From NCBI GenBank assembly GCA_041678005.1, contig JBAYOW010000026.1:1-33073 (forward strand): a stretch of DNA of 33,073 bases, written 5' to 3'. Positions 14,915 to 23,469 of this stretch are shown here, piece after piece. The stretch comes from Sulfurivermis sp041678005 (GTDB taxonomy: Bacteria > Pseudomonadota > Gammaproteobacteria > Thiohalomonadales > Thiohalomonadaceae). The notes beneath the pieces are model-generated. The model did no database searches. It had not been told where the DNA came from and worked only from the letters and a program-made list of their open reading frames with translations. A program made the position numbers and the translations under genes. The stretch's first letter is position 1; the number at the start of each line of letters is the position of its first letter.

Positions 14915-15054
14915 GGAAGCGCTGAATAATAACCTGCGTTGTCATGGCGGTGTTAAAAAACGGCTCAAAATACTCATTTACTACGTGTAAACTGCGCTTT
15001 TTCGCCGTTTTTTGCCTAGCCCTGACTGCCTCGCCAACATTATTCAGCGCTTCT
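14915..15054 (+). mobile_element. MITE copy B (IS5-type), complete
   Basis: A 140-bp element with 16-bp terminal inverted repeats: GGAAGCGCTGAATAAT (14915-14930) and ATTATTCAGCGCTTCT (15039-15054), one mismatch. It is flanked by direct CTAA on both sides (14911-14914 and 15055-15058). The repeat resembles the IS5 end GGAAGGTGCGAATAAG, and IS5 targets CTAR. Inside, AAAAAACGGC (14955-14964) pairs with GCCGTTTTTT (15004-15013), and TTTAC-tacgt-GTAAA lies in between, so the transcript could fold extensively. It encodes no transposase. The left CTAA supplies the stop codon of the upstream MCP. Confidence 0.88.
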
Positions 15055-15155
15055 CTAAGCGAGCACATATGTTTCATCAGGCAGCGCGGATGGTGGCTCA
15101 GAAGCCTGTCCTGCAAGCTTATTGCTATATTGACTGATAAATATGAACAATCGGC

Positions 15156-15184
15156 TTAACATCCCTTACCCATCGAAATATAAT
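15156..15184 (+). promoter_or_regulatory. probable sigma-70 promoter of the RND operon
   Basis: TTAACA (15156-15161), a 17-nt spacer and a perfect TATAAT (15179-15184) lie about 58 bp before the adaptor gene start. This is the best promoter match in the gap between MITE copy B and the efflux genes. Confidence 0.6.
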
Positions 15185-15242
15185 TAATTGCTTATGTAGT
15201 GATCGTGGTTTTTTGTATGCTTATTAAGGTGGAGGATAAGGA

Positions 15243-16256
15243 ATGCGTTTTAGTCCTTGGTTGATTGGCGTTGTGTTCACGCTGACTGGCATAAGCTTTG
15301 TCCATGCTGACTCGCCATTGCCTTTTGCGCTGGCCACCGTAGAGCAGCACACGGTGTTGCGTGAGCGAGTGGTGGATGGCGTTATTGAAGCTATCCATCG
15401 TGCAACCGTCTCGGCGCAAACCTCGGGTAGGGTGGTCGAGGTGATGTTTGATGTCGATGATTATGTCAATAAGGGCGATGTTTTGCTCCGCTTTCGCGAT
15501 ACTGATCAGCGCGCGGCCTTGATGTCGGCTGAAGCCCGTCATACCGAGGCCGAGTCTGAGTATCGCCGCATTAAGGATATATTTAGTAAGCAATTGGTGG
15601 CTAAATCAACATTTGATCGCGCCGAAGCAACTTACAAGACTGCGCGTGCGTCCCTGGAACAGGCACAGGAGCAATTGAGGCATACCGTGGTACGCGCACC
15701 TTATAGCGGCATTGTTATGCAACGCCATATTGAGGTGGGCGAGTCGGCCAACCCTGGACAGCCTTTGATGACTGGTTTGTCTCTGGAGCGTCTGCGGGTA
15801 GTGGCGGATGTACCGCAGGCCTATATCACTACCCTGCGCAATCTTGCGCAAGCCCGTGTGTTGGTTGGGCACGATACTATAAGCCTGGCCAGTGACAAGC
15901 TGACCATCAGTCCTTATGCCGATGCGCAATCACATACTTTCAAGATGCGTGTTGATTTACCGCCAGGTCAGCATGGCGTTTATCCGGGCATGTTCGCTAA
16001 GGTTGCTTTTGTCGTGGGAGAAGATGAGTGTTTGCAGATCCCGGAGGCGGCAGTAGTCCATCGTTCTGAGGTCACAGCAGCTTATGTGGTTGGTGCCGAT
16101 AAGCAGGTAGTGTTGCGACAGATTCGCGTCGGACATGTCTTGCCCAGTGGCCATGTCGAGGTGTTAGCCGGTTTGCTGGAGGGCGAGCAGGTCGCCCTGG
16201 ATCCTGTTCGCGCCGGTATCTATCTTAAGGAACAACGCAGAGGTTCTGGGGCATGA
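15243..16256 (+). CDS. RND efflux periplasmic adaptor (membrane fusion protein)
   Basis: A 337-aa adaptor of the HlyD/AcrA type that would link the inner-membrane RND pump to an outer-membrane channel. A signal peptide ends near A22 (GISFVHA then DSPLP). The first half of the biotinyl-lipoyl domain (TVSAQTSGRVVEV) precedes an alpha-helical hairpin (about 95-140). The second lipoyl half follows (VVRAPYSGIVMQRHIEVGE), then a beta-barrel and a C-terminal membrane-proximal domain. The protein is somewhat shorter than AcrA (397 aa) and shows no lipobox cysteine. A GGAGG stretch lies 7-12 bases before the ATG. Its stop overlaps the pump start in an ATGA. No outer-membrane factor gene lies in the operon, so a TolC-like protein from elsewhere is probably used. 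Confidence 0.92.
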   Translation: MRFSPWLIGVVFTLTGISFVHADSPLPFALATVEQHTVLRERVVDGVIEAIHRATVSAQTSGRVVEVMFDVDDYVNKGDVLLRFRDTDQRAALMSAEARHTEAESEYRRIKDIFSKQLVAKSTFDRAEATYKTARASLEQAQEQLRHTVVRAPYSGIVMQRHIEVGESANPGQPLMTGLSLERLRVVADVPQAYITTLRNLAQARVLVGHDTISLASDKLTISPYADAQSHTFKMRVDLPPGQHGVYPGMFAKVAFVVGEDECLQIPEAAVVHRSEVTAAYVVGADKQVVLRQIRVGHVLPSGHVEVLAGLLEGEQVALDPVRAGIYLKEQRRGSGA

Positions 16257-19200
16257 GCATGAAGCTCGGCATATCCGGTAATATTGCCAAGCGTTTTCTG
16301 GCCGCTGAGTTGACTCCGTTGCTGGCGTTGGTTGGCTTTCTGCTGGGTATTTTTGCCGTGATGGTCACGCCGCGTGAAGAAGAGCCGCAGATTAACGTTA
16401 CTTTCGCCAACATCTTCATTGCCTATCCGGGTGCCTCGGCGCGCGAGGTGGAGAGTTTGGTAAGTATCCCGGCCGAGCAAATTCTCGCTGAGATCGAAGG
16501 GGTCAAACACGTCTATTCGGTATCCAGGCCGGGCATGGCCGTCCTGACTGTGGAATATGAGGTAGGACAGGATCGCACGGCAGCGATTGTGCGTCTGTAC
16601 AACGCGATGTATTCCAAGGGTGATTGGCTGCCAGCAAATCTTGGCGTGGGACAACCATTGATAAAACCCATGGGGATCGATGATGTGCCGATCGTCGCTC
16701 TTACCCTTTGGAGTGAGGATCCTGCTGTGGGTGGCTATGAGCTACAACAGGTGGCGCACGCGCTGGAGACGCAGCTGAAGCGGGTCAAGGGCACGCGCGA
16801 TATCTACACCATCGGCGGGCCGAATCAAGTTGTCAATGTACGTTTTGATGCGGCAAGGCTGGCTGGTTATGGTTTGTCGCTGGCTGATTTACGTTATGCG
16901 CTGCAGATGTCCAATGTTACCCACCCGGCTGGCTCCCTGGTGAACAATAATGAGGAAATCCTGGTCCAGGCTGGCAGCTTTCTGTCGACACCGGATGAGG
17001 TGGCTAATTTGGTTGTGGGAGTGGTCAATGGTGCGCCGGTGCATCTGCGTGATGTCGCTACCGTCAACCATGGCCCGGCGCAGCCTGAGCAATATGTCTG
17101 GTTTGGTACGGGGCCTGCAGCGGGGAGCAAGGGTATTGCCGCTCAGGGTGAATATCCGGCGGTGACACTTGCCATTGCCAAGCAACCCGGCATCAATGCG
17201 GTGGACGTTGCCAATCAGGTGATCGATCGTTTTGCACAACTCAAAGGGATCGTTGTTCCTGAAGGTGTGCAGGCGACAGTGACGCGCAACTATGGTGAGA
17301 CTGCCAATGACAAGGCACAAAAGCTTATCACCAAGCTGATCTTTGCCACCTTGTCGGTGGTTGCCTTAGTGCTATTTGTACTTGGCTGGCGCGAGGCCTT
17401 CATTGTTGGGCTGGCCGTGGTGATAACCCTGGCAGTGACATTGTTTGCCTCTTGGGCCTGGGGTTTTACCTTGAACCGGGTCTCGCTGTTTGCCTTGATT
17501 TTTTCCATCGGCATCCTGGTGGACGATGCCATCGTGGTGGTGGAAAATATTCATCGTCACATGCAGATGAGCAGTCGTAGTCTGCTGGAAGTCATTCCTG
17601 TTGCAGTGGACGAAGTGGGTGGGCCGACCATCCTCGCTACTTTTACCGTGATTGCCGCTTTGTTGCCCATGGCTTTTGTGTCTGGCCTGATGGGGCCTTA
17701 TATGAGCCCTATCCCTATCAATGCCTCGATCGGTATGCTTATTTCATTGGGAGTGGCCTTTGTCTTTACGCCCTGGATGTCGCTGTCAATGTATAAAAAT
17801 CATCGCGGAGATGGCGCTCACGATGATCGGCAAGGTGAATTTCTCTATAGATTGTTCAAGCGTACTGTTGGTCGTTTTCTTGCTGGACGTGCAGGGGCCT
17901 CACGACGCCATAAGCTGACCTTGGTGATCTTGTTAATGATTGGGTTGTCTGTGGCTCTGGCCGGTGTCAAATTGGTAGTGTTGAAGATGTTGCCATTTGA
18001 TAATAAGTCAGAGTTTCAGGTAGTGGTGGATATGCCTGAAGGTAGCAGTGTTGAGCGAACAGCGCATGTGTTGTCCGAGCTCGGTCTGTATCTTGCCACC
18101 GTGCCTGAGGTAAGTGACTACCAGGTTTATGCCGGCACGGCGGCACCAATCAATTTCAACGGTTTGGTGCGTCAGTATTATTTGCGTGAGCTCGCCAATG
18201 TTGGCGATATCCAGGTCAATCTGGTTGCGGCCAAGGAGCGTAAGCGTAAGAGTCATGAAGTGGCCTTGGCGGTGCGCGCGCCCTTGCAGGAGATTGGTAA
18301 ACGACACAATGCCAATGTGAAGATTATCGAGGTTCCGCCAGGGCCTCCAGTGTTGGCACCATTGGTGGCTGAGGTTTATGGGCTGGATTACGAGGGACAG
18401 ATCCGTGTTGCCAGGGAGTTGCGCAAGGTATTTGAATCCACGCCTGATATCATCGATGTGGATGACAGTATCGAGGCGGCGCAACGCAAGCTTATCGTCA
18501 AGGTTGATCAGCAAAAAGCGGCCTTGCTTGGCGTGACCCAGAAAGATGTGGTGCTGGTATTGGGGGCTGCCCTGGACGGCGAGGATAGCTCTTATTTACA
18601 TGGTGAAAATTTCAAGTATCCGGTACCGATAAGGCTGAAGCTGCCAGTAGCAGATAAGGCCAGTATAGGCGATTTACTTGCACTGCAGATGCGCAGCCAG
18701 GGTGGTGATTTGGTGCCGTTAGCGGAGATCGTCACGGTAGAGGAAACTACCCGTGAGCAAGCGATTTATCACAAAGATATGTTGCCGGTGGTATACGTCA
18801 ATGCCGATATGGCGGGCAAACTGGACAGTCCACTTTATGGCATGTTTGATATCTATGGCCAGTTGGCCGACAAGATGGTGGGAAATGGCGAGAGGCTCAA
18901 ACAGTATCTAATCAATCCACCGATAAGCCCGTATGAGTACAGCCTTAAATGGGATGGTGAGTGGCAGATTACCTATGAAACATTCCGTGATATGGGTCTG
19001 GCATATTCAGTTGGTCTGCTGTTGATCTTCCTCTTGGTTGTCGGGCAGTTCCGCTCCTATCTGGTGCCTATGATAATTATGGTGCCCATCCCGTTGACAG
19101 TGATTGGTGTGTTGCCTGGTCATTGGCTGATGGGCAAGCAATTTACCGCCACCTCGATGATCGGCATGATCGCGTTGGCCGGTATCATTGTGCGTAATTC

Positions 19201-19477
19201 AATTTTGTTGGTGGATTTTATAAATCAACAGGTGCGTGATGGGGTGGATTTTGAGGAGGCAGTCATTCGTTCTGGTGCAGTGCGTGCCAAACCAATTATT
19301 TTGACCGGTCTGGCGGCTATGTTGGGTGCTTTCTTTATTCTGGATGATCCAATCTTCAGTGGACTTGCGGTGTCATTGATCTTTGGTATTTTGGTATCCA
19401 CCTTGTTGACCTTGTTGGTGATACCAGTGATGTACTACGCTTACATGCATAAACACCTGGATCGTATTACCAATTAA
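16253..19477 (+). CDS. RND efflux pump inner-membrane permease
   Basis: A 1074-aa RND transporter with two repeats of six transmembrane helices and large periplasmic loops. TM4 contains the proton-relay pair D424-D425 in IGILVDDAIVVVENIHRH. In TM10 the segment GIIVRNSILLVDF has Arg (R981) where AcrB has the relay Lys (K940 in GLSAKNAILIVEF). The pump is therefore not a close AcrB orthologue and is nearer to the divergent two-gene RND systems. The N-terminus IAKRFLAAELTPLLAL and PREEEPQINV are typical of that branch. The substrate cannot be told from sequence; export of hydrophobic compounds or metals is equally open. It is translationally coupled to the adaptor. A LysR regulator follows on the same strand. 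Confidence 0.93.
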   Translation: MSMKLGISGNIAKRFLAAELTPLLALVGFLLGIFAVMVTPREEEPQINVTFANIFIAYPGASAREVESLVSIPAEQILAEIEGVKHVYSVSRPGMAVLTVEYEVGQDRTAAIVRLYNAMYSKGDWLPANLGVGQPLIKPMGIDDVPIVALTLWSEDPAVGGYELQQVAHALETQLKRVKGTRDIYTIGGPNQVVNVRFDAARLAGYGLSLADLRYALQMSNVTHPAGSLVNNNEEILVQAGSFLSTPDEVANLVVGVVNGAPVHLRDVATVNHGPAQPEQYVWFGTGPAAGSKGIAAQGEYPAVTLAIAKQPGINAVDVANQVIDRFAQLKGIVVPEGVQATVTRNYGETANDKAQKLITKLIFATLSVVALVLFVLGWREAFIVGLAVVITLAVTLFASWAWGFTLNRVSLFALIFSIGILVDDAIVVVENIHRHMQMSSRSLLEVIPVAVDEVGGPTILATFTVIAALLPMAFVSGLMGPYMSPIPINASIGMLISLGVAFVFTPWMSLSMYKNHRGDGAHDDRQGEFLYRLFKRTVGRFLAGRAGASRRHKLTLVILLMIGLSVALAGVKLVVLKMLPFDNKSEFQVVVDMPEGSSVERTAHVLSELGLYLATVPEVSDYQVYAGTAAPINFNGLVRQYYLRELANVGDIQVNLVAAKERKRKSHEVALAVRAPLQEIGKRHNANVKIIEVPPGPPVLAPLVAEVYGLDYEGQIRVARELRKVFESTPDIIDVDDSIEAAQRKLIVKVDQQKAALLGVTQKDVVLVLGAALDGEDSSYLHGENFKYPVPIRLKLPVADKASIGDLLALQMRSQGGDLVPLAEIVTVEETTREQAIYHKDMLPVVYVNADMAGKLDSPLYGMFDIYGQLADKMVGNGERLKQYLINPPISPYEYSLKWDGEWQITYETFRDMGLAYSVGLLLIFLLVVGQFRSYLVPMIIMVPIPLTVIGVLPGHWLMGKQFTATSMIGMIALAGIIVRNSILLVDFINQQVRDGVDFEEAVIRSGAVRAKPIILTGLAAMLGAFFILDDPIFSGLAVSLIFGILVSTLLTLLVIPVMYYAYMHKHLDRITN

Positions 19478-19571
19478 GGGTCAATTTAACCTGCATTGTA
19501 AGCACATGTTCAGTTAAGCTATTATTCTTGCTTATCCTTATATTAATTACATTATTGTCGTACAGGAAGCC

Positions 19572-20489
19572 ATGGCTGATAGACGTTTGCAGGTATTTCA
19601 CACGGTTGCCCGTTTGCTCAGTTTTACCAAGGCAGCAGAGCACCTTCATATGACCCAGCCAGCTGTCACCTTTCAAGTGCGCCAGCTGGAGGAATATTAC
19701 AATACGCGTCTGTTTGATCGTACTCATAACCGGATCAGCCTTACCACGGCAGGTGAGCAGGTCTATCAATATGCAGAGCGCATTTTTGCCCTGTATGGAG
19801 AGATGGATAATGCGGTGCGTGAGCTGACTGGCGAGGTTAGTGGTGTCTTGTTGATCGGTGCCAGTACCACGATTGCCGAATATATGTTACCGGCACTGTT
19901 GGGTGACTTTAAGGCCAAGTATCCCGATGTCAATATTCGCTTGCAGGTGGCCAATACCGATCACATCGTCTCAATGATTGAAAACAACAGCATAGATCTC
20001 GGTGTGGTGGAAGCGTCGGTCAGCAATAAAAACCTGGTGGTCGAGACCTGCCGTATGGATCAGATGGTTTTGATTGTGCCTAAGGGACATCCCTTGGCGG
20101 GTGAGACTTCTGTTTCCATGAGTCGTATTGCTGATTTCCCCTATATTTGTCGCGAAGAAGGTTCAGGTACCCGTGAGGTGGTATTGGAGCATCTCAATGC
20201 TGGCGGTGTTGAAACTTGTAATCTGAATATTGTGCTGGAGCTGGGTAGTCCTGAGGCGGTGAAAGGCGCAGTGGAGGCAGGCATGGGTATCTCCATTATT
20301 TCACGGGCAACTATTGCCAAGGAACTCGCCCTGGACTTACTGGTGGCAATCAATATCGACCCACCTTTGGAACGCCCCTTTTCCTTTGTACATCAGAAGC
20401 AGAAATTTCGCTTGCGCGCCATTGAAAAGCTGCTTGAATTTGTACGCAATTACTGCCAGGAAAATCAAGCTCCTGTGCGTCGTTCCTGA
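19572..20489 (+). CDS. LysR-family transcriptional regulator
   Basis: A 305-aa LysR-type regulator. The N-terminal winged helix-turn-helix is complete (VARLLSFTKAAEHLHMTQPAVTFQVRQLEEYYNTRLFDR, given here in parts: SFTKAAEHLHMTQ and PAVTFQVRQLE). The co-inducer domain begins near VSGVLLIGASTTIAEYMLPALL. The binding-domain sequence resembles the CysL/CbbR branch, which is a weak hint only. AGGAAG lies five bases before the ATG. It follows the RND pump by 94 bp in the same direction, with an AT-rich gap that could hold its own promoter. Control of the RND genes is plausible by proximity, but LysR genes are more often divergent from their targets. Confidence 0.92.
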   Translation: MADRRLQVFHTVARLLSFTKAAEHLHMTQPAVTFQVRQLEEYYNTRLFDRTHNRISLTTAGEQVYQYAERIFALYGEMDNAVRELTGEVSGVLLIGASTTIAEYMLPALLGDFKAKYPDVNIRLQVANTDHIVSMIENNSIDLGVVEASVSNKNLVVETCRMDQMVLIVPKGHPLAGETSVSMSRIADFPYICREEGSGTREVVLEHLNAGGVETCNLNIVLELGSPEAVKGAVEAGMGISIISRATIAKELALDLLVAINIDPPLERPFSFVHQKQKFRLRAIEKLLEFVRNYCQENQAPVRRS

Positions 20490-20539
20490 GCATCCTGCAT
20501 TGCTTTAAATGCATTTTCTGTTTGTGTTGAGCTATGTGG

Positions 20540-20561
20540 TGCATGCTTGAAAGGGCATGCA
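20540..20561 (+). terminator. hairpin between LysR gene and small unknown gene
   Basis: TGCATGC (20540-20546) and GCATGCA (20555-20561) form a 7-bp stem with an 8-nt loop. No immediate T tract follows, so termination is uncertain. Confidence 0.3.
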
Positions 20562-20585
20562 TAAACTGATTTTCACGGTAGAGCT

Positions 20586-20924
20586 ATGTCCAGGGATGAT
20601 TCCAGATTGTTGCAAATTTTCCGGCGTCTGCCTGTGGCGGAGCGCGAGACTTTATTTGCTTTTGCCGAGTTCTTGCTAGAGCGCAGTGGTGTTGGCGTAG
20701 ATGTTTCGCCAAAAATCATTGCCCGTCCAGCAGAGGAGTCGGTCATAGCCGCCATCAAACGGCTTTCGGCCAGTTATCACATGTTGGATCGGGCAAAAAT
20801 GTTGCATGAAACAGCAGGGTTGATGACTGAACATTTGATGCAAGGACGGGCTGCGGCTGATGTGGTGGATGAGTTGGAAATATTGTTTCGTCGTCACTAT
20901 GCACAGCAGTTTGGTGATAAATGA
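20586..20924 (+). CDS. conserved small protein of unknown function
   Basis: A 112-aa soluble protein that I cannot assign to a characterised family. It is charged and predicted helical. The opening LLQIFRRLPVAERETLFAFAEFLLER resembles the L..LP...R..L..FA.FL pattern seen in several small helical regulatory or antitoxin-like proteins, but this similarity is too loose to name a function. Its stop codon overlaps the start of the AI-2E family permease (ATGATG), so the two are likely co-translated and may act together. There is no signal peptide or transmembrane segment. Confidence 0.75.
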   Translation: MSRDDSRLLQIFRRLPVAERETLFAFAEFLLERSGVGVDVSPKIIARPAEESVIAAIKRLSASYHMLDRAKMLHETAGLMTEHLMQGRAAADVVDELEILFRRHYAQQFGDK

Positions 20925-21979
20925 TGAATCTCATCAAAGATTGGTTACAACGAAATTTTTCTGACCCACAGGCTGTCATTCTTGCGTTGTTGCTGTTGCT
21001 TGGTCTGCTCGTGGTGCTGGTGTTTGGCAAGATGTTGGCGCCGGTATTGGCGAGTATCGTCATTGCTTACCTGTTGGAGGGCTTAGTCAGAACCATAGTA
21101 CGCCGTGGCGCGCCCAGGCTGTCAGCAGTGCTCCTGGTCTTTTTGTTTTTTCTGGCCTTCGTAGTGTTTTTGTTATTTGGTGTGACACCCTTGCTATGGT
21201 CACAGGCAGTCAGCTTGGCACGTGAGCTGCCAGCCTATATCAATCAAGGACAGCAGCTACTCTTGCAGTTACCGCAGCACTATCCCTTTGTCTCGGAGCA
21301 GCAGGTGGCCGAGGTGTTGCAGGTAATACGCAGCCAAAGTTTGGGTTGGGGCCAGAGCATATTTACCTATTCACTTACTTCTCTACCGGGCATGATTACC
21401 ATTTTGGTGTATGTCGTCTTGCTGCCCTTGCTGGTGTTTTTCTTTCTCAAGGACAAGGAAATATTGTTGCGTTGGCTCAATGGTCTTCTGCCAGCTCAAA
21501 GACAGTTGGCTGTGCAGGTCTGGAGTGAAGTGGATGTGCAGCTGGGCAATTATGTCCGTGGCAAATTCTGGGAACTGCTTATTGTTGGTCTTGTCTCTTC
21601 GATTGCGTTTGTCTTGCTGGGTCTGAAATATGCGCTATTGCTCGGGGTGTTGGTGGGGCTGTCAGTGATAGTGCCATATGTTGGTGCGGCTGTAGTGACC
21701 ATCCCAGTGATGCTCATCGCCTGGTTTCAATGGGGCTGGGGCGCGGAGTTTGCCTGGCTAGTATTGGCGTACACTGTTATTCAAGTCCTGGATGGCAATG
21801 TGCTGGTGCCTTTGTTGTTTGCTGAAGTTGTCAACTTGCATCCAGTGGCGATCATCGTCTCCGTGTTGCTGTTTGGTGGCTTGTGGGGATTTTGGGGCGT
21901 GTTCTTTGCCATTCCACTGGGCGCGTTGGTTAGTGCCATACTTCGCGCCTGGCCACGCTCTGCTGTCGAAGCAGTTTAG
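20921..21979 (+). CDS. AI-2E / PerM-family membrane transporter
   Basis: A 352-aa polytopic membrane protein of the AI-2E exporter family (PerM, YdiK, YhhT, TqsA). About seven to eight hydrophobic helices are visible, among them LALLLLLGLLVVLVFG near the N-terminus and LGVLVGLSVIVPYVGAAVV. The latter carries the family PxxG-type signature. A second conserved stretch, VIQVLDGNVLVPLL, and the C-terminal WGFWGVFFAIPLGALV complete the pattern. Substrates differ across the family, from autoinducer 2 to sodium ions and permeation of small molecules, so none is assigned. The start at 20921 overlaps the upstream gene. The PIN-PhoH gene converges from the right with a 44-bp gap and no clear terminator. 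Confidence 0.9.
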   Translation: MMNLIKDWLQRNFSDPQAVILALLLLLGLLVVLVFGKMLAPVLASIVIAYLLEGLVRTIVRRGAPRLSAVLLVFLFFLAFVVFLLFGVTPLLWSQAVSLARELPAYINQGQQLLLQLPQHYPFVSEQQVAEVLQVIRSQSLGWGQSIFTYSLTSLPGMITILVYVVLLPLLVFFFLKDKEILLRWLNGLLPAQRQLAVQVWSEVDVQLGNYVRGKFWELLIVGLVSSIAFVLLGLKYALLLGVLVGLSVIVPYVGAAVVTIPVMLIAWFQWGWGAEFAWLVLAYTVIQVLDGNVLVPLLFAEVVNLHPVAIIVSVLLFGGLWGFWGVFFAIPLGALVSAILRAWPRSAVEAV

Positions 21980-22023
21980 TAACTGTGTCCCGTGTCGGCG
22001 CAAGCATTCATCAAACAGCCTTG

Positions 22024-23424
22024 TTACAGCACTTCAGAAGCGTAATCAGCAAGGCGTGAGCGTTCACCGCGTGTCAGGGTGATGTGGCCTGAGTGATCCC
22101 ACTTCTGGAATTTATCAACCACATATGTCAGACCTGAATTGTATTCAGTCAGATATGGTGTATCTATTTGGGCAATATTTCCCAGGCATACAACCTTGGT
22201 GCCCGGGCCGGCGCGTGTAATAAGGGTTTTCATTTGTTTTGAGGTCAGGTTTTGTGCCTCATCAATGATTACATAGCGGTTAAGGAAGATGCGCCCGCGC
22301 ATGAAGTTGAGTGAACGTATTTTGATGCGTTTGTTGAGTAGTTCCTGGGTGGCAGCACGCTCCCATTCATTGCTGTGTCCGGCCTGGGTCAGCACCTCAA
22401 GATTGTCGATTAGCGCACCCATCCAGGGTGTCATCTTTTCTTCTTCGGTGCCAGGCAGGAAGCCTATATCTTCACCATCCGGGACAGTGACGCGGGTGAC
22501 TATAATCTCGTTATAGAGTTTGCCGTCCAGGGTTTGTGCGAGGCCAGCTGCCAGGGTGAGCAGGGTTTTGCCTGTGCCTGCCTGACCCAACAGGGTGACA
22601 AAATCAATCTCTGGATCCATCAGCAGGTTGAGGGCAAAATTCTGCTCGCGATTGCGCGCGTTAATCCCCCACACGGTATGAGCCTTGCTGCGGAAATCGT
22701 GTATGGTTTCAATGGTTGCGCCGTGTTCTTCCTTGCGGCGCACGATTGCTTCAAATGGTGGTGCTCCATCCAGATAAATTAATTGGTTGGGATACCAGGC
22801 ATTGGCTGCAGGGCCGGTCAATTGATAGAAGGTACGGCCTTCTTCTTTCCATGAACCCATCTCCTTACTGTGTTGTTCCCAGAAATCAGCTGGAAGCTCT
22901 GTCATCCCGTTGTAGAGCAGATCCACATCATCGAGAACTTGATCATTGCGGTAGTCCTCGGCATGGATGCCCAGAAAAGCGGCTTTGATGCGTATGTTTG
23001 TATCTTTGGATACCAGGGTGACGGTGACATCCTGGTATTCATCACGCAAAGCCAGGGCAGTACCGAGGATGGTATTGTCAGCCTTGCTGGTTGGCAGGCT
23101 GGTGGGCAGATTTGCCAACATGGATTTGAGCTGAAAAAATAACTGACCACTGGGTCCAAGGCCAGTGTCCCCGCTGAAGCTGCCAGTACTAAGTGGAATG
23201 CCCTGATTGATTGCGTCCTTGTCGGCACCAGCTATCAACTCGTCAAGAAAGCGACTTGATTGGCGGGCATTGCGGGCGATCTCGGAGTGGCCGCGCTTGT
23301 TGTTGTCCAACTCTTCCAGCACGACCATAGGCAGGTAGATGTCGTGTTCCTGAAAGCGAAACAGGGCGGTAGGGTCGTGCATCAAGACATTGGTATCGAG
23401 CACGAATAATTTTTTTTCAGTCAT
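22024..23424 (-). CDS. phoH2: PIN-PhoH fusion ATPase (PhoH2-like)
   Basis: A 466-aa two-domain protein. The N-terminal PIN nuclease-like domain has FVLDTNVLMHD with D10, VVLEELDNNKRG (35-46), and a later LVSKDTNIRIKA segment, which together supply the acidic residues expected of PIN nucleases. The C-terminal PhoH domain has Walker A GQAGTGKTLL (near 280), GEDIGFLPG and the Walker B-like IIDEAQNLT. Characterised PhoH2 proteins unwind and cleave RNA in an ATP-dependent way; in actinobacteria the gene is often paired with an antitoxin-like gene, but none is evident here. GGGGG precedes the ATG by six bases. It is read after, and in the same direction as, the Cache MCP gene, 45 bp away, so the two may share a transcript. 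Confidence 0.92.
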   Translation of the reverse strand: MTEKKLFVLDTNVLMHDPTALFRFQEHDIYLPMVVLEELDNNKRGHSEIARNARQSSRFLDELIAGADKDAINQGIPLSTGSFSGDTGLGPSGQLFFQLKSMLANLPTSLPTSKADNTILGTALALRDEYQDVTVTLVSKDTNIRIKAAFLGIHAEDYRNDQVLDDVDLLYNGMTELPADFWEQHSKEMGSWKEEGRTFYQLTGPAANAWYPNQLIYLDGAPPFEAIVRRKEEHGATIETIHDFRSKAHTVWGINARNREQNFALNLLMDPEIDFVTLLGQAGTGKTLLTLAAGLAQTLDGKLYNEIIVTRVTVPDGEDIGFLPGTEEEKMTPWMGALIDNLEVLTQAGHSNEWERAATQELLNKRIKIRSLNFMRGRIFLNRYVIIDEAQNLTSKQMKTLITRAGPGTKVVCLGNIAQIDTPYLTEYNSGLTYVVDKFQKWDHSGHITLTRGERSRLADYASEVL

Positions 23425-23469
23425 TTTTTACCCCCTGTCAAAGCTTAACCAAACCGAAAGCCTTGAGCA

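Noticed and set aside
14904..15159. Small open frames on both strands across MITE copy B, with a similar frame in copy C
   Set aside because: The frames agree between copies only because the DNA is repeated; they lack transposase motifs and ribosome-binding sites.
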